A stretch of DNA of 8,026 nt. It comes from an uncultured Synechococcus sp. (GTDB taxonomy: Bacteria; Cyanobacteriota; Cyanobacteriia; PCC-6307; Cyanobiaceae). Within the stretch, counting starts at the first letter, position 1. Every line of letters begins with the position of its first letter. Where the stretch lies: positions 1-8,026 of the forward strand of contig CAJWAH010000058.1 in the NCBI GenBank assembly GCA_913020095.1. Direction: 5' to 3'. Below the pieces are notes generated by a model. The model had not been told where the DNA came from. It was given only the letters and a program-made list of their open reading frames with translations, and searched no databases. The position numbers and the translations under genes are program-made. Shown here in pieces: positions 1-5,230 of the stretch.

Positions 1-1451
1 TGCTGAGGCAAGAACCGGGCTGGGTGCAACGCACCGGCAGCGGCGAGGTGATCAGCCGCTCCACCAGTGATGTGGAAAATGTGCGGCGCTTGCTGGGCTT
101 TGCCCTGCTCAGCCTCACCAACACGGTGTTGGTGTACAGCTTCACGCTGCCGGCAATGCTGACGATTGACCCCTGGCTCAGCCTGGCCGCCATTTCCCTC
201 TACCCAGTGATGCTGGTGGTGGTGCGCGTCAGCGGCGGCCGGATGATGGGTCAGCAGCGGCAGCAGCAACGGGAGCTCGCCAGCTTGAGCGATCTGATCC
301 AGGAGGACCTCTCTGGCATCAGCGCCATCAAGATTTACCGCCAAGAACCCACCGAAGAAGCGGCCTTTAGCCGCCTTAGCAATCGCTATCGCGATGCCGC
401 CCTGGCCTTAGCCCGCACCCGCAGCACCCTGTTCCCCCTGCTGGAGGGCATCAGCTCGCTGTCGCTGTTGGTGCTGTTGGGCTTGGGCACCAGCCAACTG
501 GCCAACGGCAACCTCACGCTGGGCGGCCTGGTGGCCCTCATTCTTTACGTGGAGCGCCTGGTCTTCCCAACGGCCCTGCTCGGATTCACCTTGAGCACCT
601 TTCAAACCGGGCAAGTCAGCCTCGAGCGGGTCGAAGAACTGCTCAGACGCGAGCCCGCCATCCAATCCCCCGTGCAGCCCGAAGAGCTGCGCCGCATCAG
701 CCGCCCGGGAGCGATCGAAGCCCACAACCTCCACGTGCGTTACGAGCAGAGCAGCAGCGATGCCCTCAATGGCGTGAGCTTCCATGTCAAACCCGGGGAA
801 TTGGTGGCCGTGGTTGGCCCGGTGGGCTGCGGCAAAACCACCTTGGCCCGGGCCCTGGGCCGCATGGTGGAGGTGCCAGCAGGGCAACTCAGCATTGATG
901 GGCAAGACATCACGGCCCTGAGCCTCGATGACCTGCGCAGCAAAATCTCCTTGGTGCCCCAAGAGGGCTATTTGTTCACCGCAACCCTGGCCGAAAACCT
1001 GCGTTTTGGCAGGCCCGATGCAACGGATTCCGAGATGCAGCAAGCGGCCCGCCAGGCGCAACTGGAGGGGGATGTTCAGGCCTTCCCCAATGGCTACGAA
1101 ACCCTGGTAGGGGAACGGGGGATCACCCTGAGCGGCGGACAACGGCAGCGCACAGCTTTGGCCAGGGCATTGCTGGTGAAGGCTCCGATCCTGGTGCTGG
1201 ATGACGCCTTGGCCAGCGTCGACAACCGCACGGCCGCTGCGATTTTGCAGTCACTGACCCTGAATCAACAGCGCAGCGTGCTGTTCATCAGCCACCAACT
1301 TTCAGCGGCAGCAGCCTGCGACCGGGTATTGGTGCTCGACGGCGGACGGGTGGTTCAGCAGGGACATCACCGCGAGCTGGTGCAACAGAGCGGCACCTAC
1401 CGCCGCCTGTGGGAGCGAGAACAAGCGGCAACGCAGCTGGAGGCGGCCTAA
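1..1451 (+). CDS. ABC exporter half-transporter (permease + ATPase), 5'-truncated by the window edge
   Basis: A fused membrane/ATPase subunit of a type IV (MdlA/YheI/MsbA-like) ABC exporter, expected in the cytoplasmic membrane; the substrate cannot be read. The frame is open from base 3 (LRQEPGW, a family-typical cytoplasmic-loop segment), so the GTG at 24 is an internal valine, not the start; roughly the first 100 residues are missing. Hydrophobic stretches around 84-230 and 430-600 are transmembrane helices. The ATPase domain follows: Walker A GPVGCGKTT (816-842), Q-loop Gln (960), signature LSGGQRQR (1128-1151), Walker B ILVLDD (1188-1205) and H-loop His (1293). Two departures matter: the catalytic Glu after Walker B is Asp, and Walker A carries Cys in place of the usual Ser. 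Asp at that position is known for the degenerate site of heterodimeric exporters, so a partner subunit is likely; none lies downstream. The gene ends in TAA, 88 nt before the next gene. Confidence 0.93.
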   Translation, partial: LRQEPGWVQRTGSGEVISRSTSDVENVRRLLGFALLSLTNTVLVYSFTLPAMLTIDPWLSLAAISLYPVMLVVVRVSGGRMMGQQRQQQRELASLSDLIQEDLSGISAIKIYRQEPTEEAAFSRLSNRYRDAALALARTRSTLFPLLEGISSLSLLVLLGLGTSQLANGNLTLGGLVALILYVERLVFPTALLGFTLSTFQTGQVSLERVEELLRREPAIQSPVQPEELRRISRPGAIEAHNLHVRYEQSSSDALNGVSFHVKPGELVAVVGPVGCGKTTLARALGRMVEVPAGQLSIDGQDITALSLDDLRSKISLVPQEGYLFTATLAENLRFGRPDATDSEMQQAARQAQLEGDVQAFPNGYETLVGERGITLSGGQRQRTALARALLVKAPILVLDDALASVDNRTAAAILQSLTLNQQRSVLFISHQLSAAAACDRVLVLDGGRVVQQGHHRELVQQSGTYRRLWEREQAATQLEAA

Positions 1452-1539
1452 AGCCGCTGAAATCTGAAGAACTCAGCCAGCCAGGCGCCCCAGCCGGAGG
1501 CCATGGCTTCACTAAGGGGGAAGAACGGCTTTTGCTGAG

Positions 1540-1797
1540 ATGGGCCCTTACCGCGTGCACTGCACCCTCACCTTTGGCGACATCTACGCCCAGGTGTTGG
1601 CCTGGATGGGAGTGATCTTCGCCAGCCTGGCCACCGCCTTGGGCTTGATGGGGGCAAGCAGGCCGTTGTTTGCGCTGCTCGGTGTGGGCTTGATTTTGGT
1701 GTTGTCGCTGCCGTTCTTGCTCTTTGCCTTCACGACCACGCTGCTGAATCACATTGCCCTAGAACCACAGGCAACTCAGAACGCAGCTGAACTCTGA
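1540..1797 (+). CDS. Conserved small two-helix membrane protein, function unknown
   Basis: An 85-residue protein I do not recognise by function; it reads like a conserved picocyanobacterial hypothetical. A short polar N-terminus (MGPYRVHCTLTFGD) leads into two hydrophobic segments at about residues 16-38 and 42-73, joined by a tight turn (GASRP), so an integral membrane hairpin is likely. ATG 1540 is the only reasonable start: an in-frame TAA lies at 1513 and there is no ATG, GTG or TTG between. No good Shine-Dalgarno is seen; a G-run at 1516-1520 is too far away. The TGA stop (1795-1797) overlaps the msrA start codon by one base, so translation is probably coupled to msrA. Whether it is co-transcribed with the ABC transporter 88 nt upstream cannot be told. 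Confidence 0.8.
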   Translation: MGPYRVHCTLTFGDIYAQVLAWMGVIFASLATALGLMGASRPLFALLGVGLILVLSLPFLLFAFTTTLLNHIALEPQATQNAAEL

Positions 1798-2495
1798 TGC
1801 TGGATTGGCTTCGCGGGGGCACGCCTCCTCAACCCGGTGTGCATGTGGTGTTGGGCACCGCCATCGATGCTCCACTCGAGCCAGGGCAGCAGGAGGCCTT
1901 GTTTGGTTGCGGTTGTTTCTGGGGCGCCGAAAAAGGCTTTTGGCGCTTGCCAGGCGTGGTGACCACAGCGGTGGGTTATGCGGGCGGCGCAGCGGCCAAT
2001 CCCAGTTATGAGCAGGTGTGCAGCGGCCGCACAGGCCATGCCGAAGTGGTGCGCGTGGTGTGGGATACCAGCACGATCGGGTTTAGTGATCTGCTCAAGC
2101 TGTTTTGGGAATGCCACGACCCCACCCAGGGTGACCGGCAAGGCAATGACTGCGGCAGTCAGTACCGCTCAACGATCTACGCCAACGACAGCGCCTTGAT
2201 TGAACTGGCCAGCGCCAGTGCCAAGGCTTACCAGGAGCTGCTCAGCGCTGCTGGATTTGCAGCGATCACCACGGAAATCCGGCAGGGGGTGCCGTTCTTC
2301 GCCGCTGAGAGCTACCACCAGCAGTATTTGGCCAAGCCTGGCAGCCGCCCCTATTGCTCAGCGATGCCCACCAAGGTGGCGCTAGGCCGTTTCGAGGGCT
2401 GTACCTACCAGCTTCCATCGCAGGTGTGGACCAACTACGACTGGTCCGTGAGCCACTGTGTGCTGCGTGGTGAGAATGCCCCAATCGCGATTTAA
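1797..2495 (+). CDS. msrA: Peptide-methionine (S)-S-oxide reductase MsrA
   Basis: Reduces the S-epimer of methionine sulfoxide in free or protein-bound methionine, repairing oxidative damage in the cytoplasm with thioredoxin as usual reductant. The family motif GCFWGAE is at residues 39-45 with the catalytic Cys40. The GYAGG segment, the QGNDCGSQYRS motif and the ESYHQQYL...YC region also match MsrA. The protein is 232 residues, somewhat longer than the compact 170-210-residue forms because of an N-terminal extension of about 30 residues, as in many cyanobacterial and plant enzymes. The ATG overlaps the preceding stop (TGATG) and lacks its own Shine-Dalgarno, suggesting translational coupling. 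The 3' end overlaps the next gene by 20 nt. Recycling cysteines are probably those in the C-terminal part (YCSAM and later Cys residues), but which ones act is inference. Confidence 0.96.
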   Translation: MLDWLRGGTPPQPGVHVVLGTAIDAPLEPGQQEALFGCGCFWGAEKGFWRLPGVVTTAVGYAGGAAANPSYEQVCSGRTGHAEVVRVVWDTSTIGFSDLLKLFWECHDPTQGDRQGNDCGSQYRSTIYANDSALIELASASAKAYQELLSAAGFAAITTEIRQGVPFFAAESYHQQYLAKPGSRPYCSAMPTKVALGRFEGCTYQLPSQVWTNYDWSVSHCVLRGENAPIAI

Positions 2496-2802
2496 GGCCG
2501 CACTCCTATTGGGTTTGTTGGCGCCCACCGCTGCGGCAGCGGGACCATCTCCTTGGTGGGAGCACTACGACCGCAGCGATCGCTATCGCTGCGGGGAAGA
2601 GGAGAAGGTGTTGATCGAACGCAACGACAGCCAAGCCTCCCTCTACATGCGGGGTTATCGCATGAACCTCTTCCGCGATCAGCAAAGCCCCCTGCTGAAG
2701 CGCTATTCCAACAGCCAGTTCAGCCTCACCATCCGCGGTGATGAAGTCGAGATTGAAGATTTAATGTCGCGCCGACGCTGTCAACGTTTTGAGCAGGCGT
2801 GA
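2476..2802 (+). CDS. Secreted small protein with MliC-like (lysozyme-inhibitor-like) pattern
   Basis: A 108-residue protein with an apparent Sec signal peptide: basic MPQSRFK, hydrophobic AALLLGLLAP, small-residue TAAAA with likely cleavage near residue 22. The mature part has exactly two cysteines (Cys39 in YRCGEEE, Cys102 in RRRCQRF), probably disulfide-bonded in the periplasm. The order of elements (YxC near the start, a GY motif, then KRYSNSQFSLTIRGDE and a late Cys) resembles the MliC fold of membrane-bound inhibitors of C-type lysozyme, but the SGARY active motif is only partly matched (LLKRY). The family link is my inference from pattern. ATG 2476 is chosen over the upstream GTG 2458 because it opens directly on the signal peptide and has a GGTGAG ribosome site just before it. 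It overlaps msrA by 20 nt and the next gene by 4 nt. Confidence 0.8.
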   Translation: MPQSRFKAALLLGLLAPTAAAAGPSPWWEHYDRSDRYRCGEEEKVLIERNDSQASLYMRGYRMNLFRDQQSPLLKRYSNSQFSLTIRGDEVEIEDLMSRRRCQRFEQA

Positions 2803-3131
2803 GTGAAGAGCACCAAGACCGCCCTCTAAAAACCCTGCACCCCCTGCCGCGGGGGCTGGTTGAGCTCTACGGCCTGTTGGCCGTGTTGATGGTGCTGGTG
2901 CCCGAGTGGATCGCTGGGGGGGCTTTGGCCGGCTTGCAAAACCCGGAAACCGGTGAGCCGCTGCCCGCCACCTCGGCAGCCTGGCGCCGTGTGCCCGAAT
3001 TGCTGCTGGCCTCCATGAGCCTGGCTCAGTTGCGTCAGCTGGCCCAAGGCTTGCGCTTACGGGGCTACACAGGGATGGGACGGGAGCGCCTCAACGGCAA
3101 GCTGCTGAAGCGGCTGAAACGCCGTCGCTGA
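2799..3131 (+). CDS. Small protein with one membrane segment and a Rho_N/SAP-like C-terminal helix pair
   Basis: A 110-residue protein of unknown function. Residues 20-46 are hydrophobic (LVELYGLLAVLMVLVPEW and on) and could span the membrane once. Residues 73-107 (SLAQLRQLAQGLRLRGYTGM then RERLNGKLLKRLK) follow the helix-turn-helix pattern of the Rho N-terminal / SAP family: a hydrophobic LxxLRxxAxxL helix, a G-Y-T-x-M turn and a second helix ending in a strongly basic tail (KRLKRRR). Such modules usually bind nucleic acid. Start is GTG 2799 in the overlap GTGA with the upstream stop, a standard 4-nt coupled junction; no competing ATG fits. It is the last gene of the overlapping run before the tRNA. 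Membrane placement and nucleic-acid binding are both inference. Confidence 0.78.
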   Translation: MSEEHQDRPLKTLHPLPRGLVELYGLLAVLMVLVPEWIAGGALAGLQNPETGEPLPATSAAWRRVPELLLASMSLAQLRQLAQGLRLRGYTGMGRERLNGKLLKRLKRRR

Positions 3132-3162
3132 CAAGGCAGCGGCGTGATAGCTTCTGACTGAA

Positions 3163-3236
3163 CGGGGCGTAGCGCAGCTTGGTAGCGCACCACTTTGGGG
3201 TAGTGGGGGTCGTGGGTTCAAATCCCGCCGCTCCGA
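3163..3236 (+). tRNA. tRNA-Pro (anticodon GGG)
   Basis: A complete 74-nt cloverleaf. The acceptor arm CGGGGCG (3163-3169) pairs with CGCTCCG (3229-3235) with one G-U pair, and A3236 is the discriminator. The D-arm contains AGCTTGGTAGC. The anticodon stem CCACT/AGTGG encloses the loop TTGGGGT, giving anticodon GGG with T33 before it and G37 after it, as in proline tRNAs that read CCC/CCU. The T-arm is GTGGG-TTCAAAT-CCCGC. The 3' CCA is not encoded and must be added after transcription. It lies 31 nt after the preceding gene, and a terminator follows 16 nt later. Confidence 0.97.
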
Positions 3237-3252
3237 TTCATCGTTAACCCTG

Positions 3253-3275
3253 AACCGGCTTCGGCCGGTTTTTTT
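3253..3275 (+). terminator. Intrinsic terminator behind tRNA-Pro
   Basis: A perfect 7-bp stem AACCGGC/GCCGGTT closes a TTCG tetraloop (3253-3270), and the T-run continues to 3275 (seven T in all). This is a textbook Rho-independent terminator, ending the tRNA transcript and any read-through from the upstream operon. It also insulates the ferredoxin gene 50 nt downstream. Confidence 0.95.
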
Positions 3276-3305
3276 GTGCCCACTACAGATCGCATTGCTA
3301 CCAAC

Positions 3306-3313
3306 AAAGGAGG
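3306..3313 (+). promoter_or_regulatory. Strong Shine-Dalgarno of the ferredoxin gene
   Basis: The purine run AAAGGAGG ends 12 nt before the ATG at 3326. It is the strongest ribosome-binding sequence noticed in the window, in keeping with an abundant protein, and it supports that start codon. The spacing is a little longer than the usual 5-9 nt. Confidence 0.75.
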
Positions 3314-3325
3314 CATTGCTTTTTC

Positions 3326-3610
3326 ATGGGCTCCTACACGATCTCCGTCGAGGGTGGAGGCAGCTTCAGCTGCACCGATGACACCTACATCCTTGATGCT
3401 GCTGAAGAAGCAGGAGTCGATCTTCCCTATTCCTGCCGGGCGGGGGCTTGCTCCACCTGCGCCGGAAAATTGGTGAGCGGCTCGGTGGATCAAGCCGACC
3501 AAAGTTTTCTGGACGACGATCAAATGGGCCAGGGCTATGCCCTGCTGTGCGTGAGCTATCCCACCAGCGATTGCACGATCAAAACCAACGTTGAGCAGGA
3601 GCTGAGCTAA
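3326..3610 (+). CDS. petF: Plant-type [2Fe-2S] ferredoxin (PetF family)
   Basis: A small soluble electron carrier that takes electrons from photosystem I and passes them to ferredoxin-NADP reductase and other ferredoxin-dependent enzymes. The 94-residue protein carries the cluster ligands Cys37, Cys42, Cys45 (motif CRAGACSTC) and Cys75, spaced CX4CX2CX29C as in photosynthetic ferredoxins. The [13 protein letters not shown] region, the DQSFLDDDQ acidic/aromatic partner-binding patch and PTSDCTIKT also match PetF. It differs from the usual PetF in a few places: ALLCVSYP where LTCVAYP is common, and a C-terminus ending ELS instead of the usual terminal Tyr. It could therefore be the main PetF of this strain or a paralogue. 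It lies between the tRNA terminator and a convergent gene whose stop is 3 nt away, so it is probably monocistronic with a promoter in the 50-nt spacer upstream. Confidence 0.95.
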   Translation: MGSYTISVEGGGSFSCTDDTYILDAAEEAGVDLPYSCRAGACSTCAGKLVSGSVDQADQSFLDDDQMGQGYALLCVSYPTSDCTIKTNVEQELS

Positions 3611-3616
3611 GGCTCA
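3603..3616. repeat. Small inverted repeat across the convergent ferredoxin / hypothetical gene ends
   Basis: TGAGC (3603-3607) and GCTCA (3612-3616) form a 5-bp stem with a 4-nt loop; TTGAGC at 3591-3596 could pair with the same right arm (GCTCAA, 3612-3617). The element covers both stop codons. There is no T-run on either strand, so it is not a classical terminator, but it is the only hairpin noticed at this convergent junction. Confidence 0.35.
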
Positions 3617-3841
3617 ATGCAGCCGCGTGGCGGCCCCATAGCCCTTGAGCCAGCGGTTCACGCGGGGCTTGAGGTTGTCGGGCACTTCATGCAGCAACTG
3701 ATCCAATTCCAGGGCACCGAGGCGGCGCAAATCTTTGACATCCACATGCCAAAGATCCTCCGCCTCGCGGATCAGGCGAGCCAGGGTGCGGGCCCGTTGC
3801 CACGTGGCCAGCCGCAAACTGATGGAGGCAGAGCTCTGCAT
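3614..3841 (-). CDS. Conserved small hypothetical protein, helical
   Basis: A 75-residue soluble protein with no function I recognise. It has no membrane segment or cysteine; it is rich in Arg and Leu and looks mostly helical (LATWQRARTLARLIREAEDL, then LRRLGALELDQLLHEVP and PRVNRWLKGYG). It reads like a conserved picocyanobacterial protein. I chose ATG 3841 (MQSSAS) rather than the in-frame ATG 3877 because the extra 12 residues look unlike a protein start and would be coded by a stem-loop. Neither start has a clear Shine-Dalgarno; GGA lies 4-6 nt before 3841. It lies 81 nt downstream of the exonuclease on the same strand, so co-transcription is possible. Its stop is 3 nt from the ferredoxin stop. 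Confidence 0.72.
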   Translation of the reverse strand: MQSSASISLRLATWQRARTLARLIREAEDLWHVDVKDLRRLGALELDQLLHEVPDNLKPRVNRWLKGYGAATRLH

Positions 3842-3843
3842 AG

Positions 3844-3862
3844 TTCCAGCGTGGTGCTGGAA
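3844..3862 (-). repeat. 7-bp stem-loop next to the start of the 75-residue gene
   Basis: Perfect arms TTCCAGC (3844-3850) and GCTGGAA (3856-3862) with a 5-nt loop. On the minus strand it ends 2 nt before the ATG at 3841, where a ribosome site would lie. It lacks a following T-run, so it is unlikely to be a terminator. It may influence initiation or be a processing site; this is inference. Confidence 0.45.
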
Positions 3863-3922
3863 AACGCATCTGTGCAAAGCCCACCAAAGGTTTTCGGAGT
3901 GCTGAAGAGAAACCCTCGAGCC

Positions 3923-4681
3923 TCAGCTGGCCACAGGCACCACGTTGAAGGGCAACTTCAACGCCTCCAACTGGCGTTCGCTCAACCGCCGGCTCCAGGC
4001 ACCGTGCACCGGATCGTTCCAGCGGAATCCAGCCTCACGGGCGAGATGCCGTTCGTCGTAGCTCACTTGAGCGCGGTAGAGATGGCGAGGCTCACGGCCC
4101 TCAGCGATGAGTTGTTCCAGCTGATCGCAACGCTCAAACACCTGGGCCAGGTAGATGCAATCGGTGAGGGCGCGGTGCGCAGCCCACACCGGAACCCCGT
4201 AGGCCAGTGCTAGATCGCGCACCGACGGCCGCGGACGCAGCAAACGATCGGCGGGCCAATGGATGTCCTCCATCGTGCAGAGCCAGGGCAATGGCAAATC
4301 AGGCAAGGCCCCATGGCCAAACCATTGCCGATCAAAGGCAGCGTTATGGGCCACTGCCAGCTGCGCGCTGCTGGCGAATTGCTGCAAGAGCTGCAGGCTG
4401 GGCTGCCACGGCTGGGGAGCTTGCGTCGCCCCGGCACTGATGCCATTGAGGGGCTCAGCAGCGTTGGCCTCCACCGGAAGCAAAAACGACAGCTGCGCCA
4501 AAACGGCCCGCTGCGGCACCGAAAACAAGATGGCCCCCACCTCCAAAACCTGATCGACCTCGGGATCCAAGCCTGTGGTTTCGGTGTCGAGGATTAAGAG
4601 CTGATCAGCGCTGGCCTTCGGTGGTGCCACCAGGGGAAGCAAGGAGGTCTGCTGCCAGGGGGATTCCAGCGATTCAGACAT
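3923..4681 (-). CDS. DEDDh 3'-5' exonuclease, DnaQ/ExoX-like
   Basis: A metal-dependent 3'-5' exonuclease of the DNA polymerase III epsilon superfamily, likely in DNA repair or nucleotide turnover. With the start at 4681 the protein has 252 residues. Exo I is LDTETTG (Asp32, Glu34), Exo II VAHNAAFDRQ (Asp117) and Exo III HRALTD (His169, Asp174), so all five DEDDh residues are present. Beyond about residue 195 there is a separate C-terminal part (YRAQVSYDERHLAREAGFRW...AWSRRL) resembling the small C-terminal module of ExoX-like nucleases. No polymerase-binding or helicase domain is present, so it is not obviously the replicative epsilon subunit. The in-frame ATG 4717 would add 12 residues (MAGTMGCSRPQA); neither start has a good Shine-Dalgarno, and 4681 is preferred because it leaves room for a promoter. 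It is divergent from the peroxiredoxin gene. Confidence 0.9.
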   Translation of the reverse strand: MSESLESPWQQTSLLPLVAPPKASADQLLILDTETTGLDPEVDQVLEVGAILFSVPQRAVLAQLSFLLPVEANAAEPLNGISAGATQAPQPWQPSLQLLQQFASSAQLAVAHNAAFDRQWFGHGALPDLPLPWLCTMEDIHWPADRLLRPRPSVRDLALAYGVPVWAAHRALTDCIYLAQVFERCDQLEQLIAEGREPRHLYRAQVSYDERHLAREAGFRWNDPVHGAWSRRLSERQLEALKLPFNVVPVAS

Positions 4682-4774
4682 TGCTTGCGGCCGGCTGCAG
4701 CCCATGGTCCCAGCCACCCATCCGATGCGCCAGCGGGATGTTTATGGTCGTGCAGTGGCTTAAGGATTGATTCG
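4682..4774. promoter_or_regulatory. Divergent spacer between the exonuclease and peroxiredoxin genes
   Basis: This 93-nt stretch separates two genes reading away from each other, so promoters for both should lie here or just inside the coding ends. I see no convincing -35/-10 pair; TATGGT at 4743-4748 is a weak -10 candidate for the plus strand. The assignment rests on gene arrangement alone. Confidence 0.4.
4762..4766 (+). promoter_or_regulatory. Shine-Dalgarno deciding the peroxiredoxin start
   Basis: AAGGA lies 8 nt before ATG 4775. It favours this start over an in-frame ATG at 4685, which would add a 30-residue extension unlike the family N-terminus. Confidence 0.7.
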
Positions 4775-5230
4775 ATGCCCATCGCTGTTGGCGATCAAGC
4801 TCCTCAGTTCAAAGCCAAAGACCAAAACGGCGTGGAGCGCAGCCTCGCCGAGCTGGGCGGCAAACCGTTGGTGCTGTTTTTCTATCCAAAGGACGACACG
4901 CCCGGCTGCACCATCGAGGCCTGCGGTTTCCGTGATCAATACGCCGCCCTGCAAGAGCTCGGTGCTGAGGTGTGGGGCGTCAGTGGTGATGGCGCCGGCA
5001 GTCACCGCCGCTTTGTGAGCAAGTTCCAGCTGCCTTACCCGTTGCTGGTGGATGAGGGCAATGCGCTGCGCAACGCCTTTGGCGTCGCCAAAACCCTGTT
5101 TGTTATCCCAGGTCGCGTCACCTACGTGATCGATGGCGGCGGTGTGGTGCGGTTGGTGTTTGACGAGATGCTCGATGCCAACGCCCATGTGCGCCAAGCC
5201 ATGGCAACCCTGCAACAACTCAAAAGCTGA
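4775..5230 (+). CDS. bcp: Thioredoxin-dependent peroxiredoxin, PrxQ/BCP type
   Basis: Reduces hydrogen peroxide and organic hydroperoxides using thioredoxin as electron donor. The 151-residue protein has the usual PrxQ length and starts with the family-typical IAVGDQAPQFKAKDQNG. The active-site motif YPKDDTPGCTIEACGFRD holds the peroxidatic Cys45 (PGCT) and, five residues later, the resolving Cys50, the pattern of atypical two-cysteine PrxQ enzymes. No signal peptide is seen, so the enzyme is cytoplasmic or thylakoid-associated. Start is set by the AAGGA at 4762-4766. The TGA stop overlaps the next start codon by one base (TGATG), so the DUF1350 gene is probably translated from the same message. 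Confidence 0.96.
   Translation: MPIAVGDQAPQFKAKDQNGVERSLAELGGKPLVLFFYPKDDTPGCTIEACGFRDQYAALQELGAEVWGVSGDGAGSHRRFVSKFQLPYPLLVDEGNALRNAFGVAKTLFVIPGRVTYVIDGGGVVRLVFDEMLDANAHVRQAMATLQQLKS

Noticed and set aside
408..1142. Long minus-strand open frame opposite the ABC transporter
   Set aside because: It lies fully antisense to a clear ABC exporter; its product is Gln/Ala/His-rich low-complexity sequence typical of the reverse of GC-rich genes.
1452..1539. Possible terminator after the ABC transporter
   Set aside because: Short G/C-rich inverted repeats such as GGCCATGGC are present, but no stable stem followed by a T-run; nothing can be claimed.
2576..2583. HIP1 palindrome GCGATCGC
   Set aside because: One full copy was found in 8 kb, inside a coding region. 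At this GC content that is not a clear excess, so it carries no signal here.
3141..3156. Possible tRNA-Pro promoter (TGATAG as a -10 box)
   Set aside because: The box is weak and no -35 element sits at the right distance, so it is not listed as a feature.
3617..4213. Plus-strand open frame of 198 codons
   Set aside because: It runs antisense to the 75-residue gene and the exonuclease, with no family features and no ribosome site; the minus-strand exonuclease motifs are decisive.
4685..4774. N-terminal extension of the peroxiredoxin from ATG 4685
   Set aside because: The 30 extra residues do not look like the family or a targeting signal, and ATG 4775 has a well-placed AAGGA.
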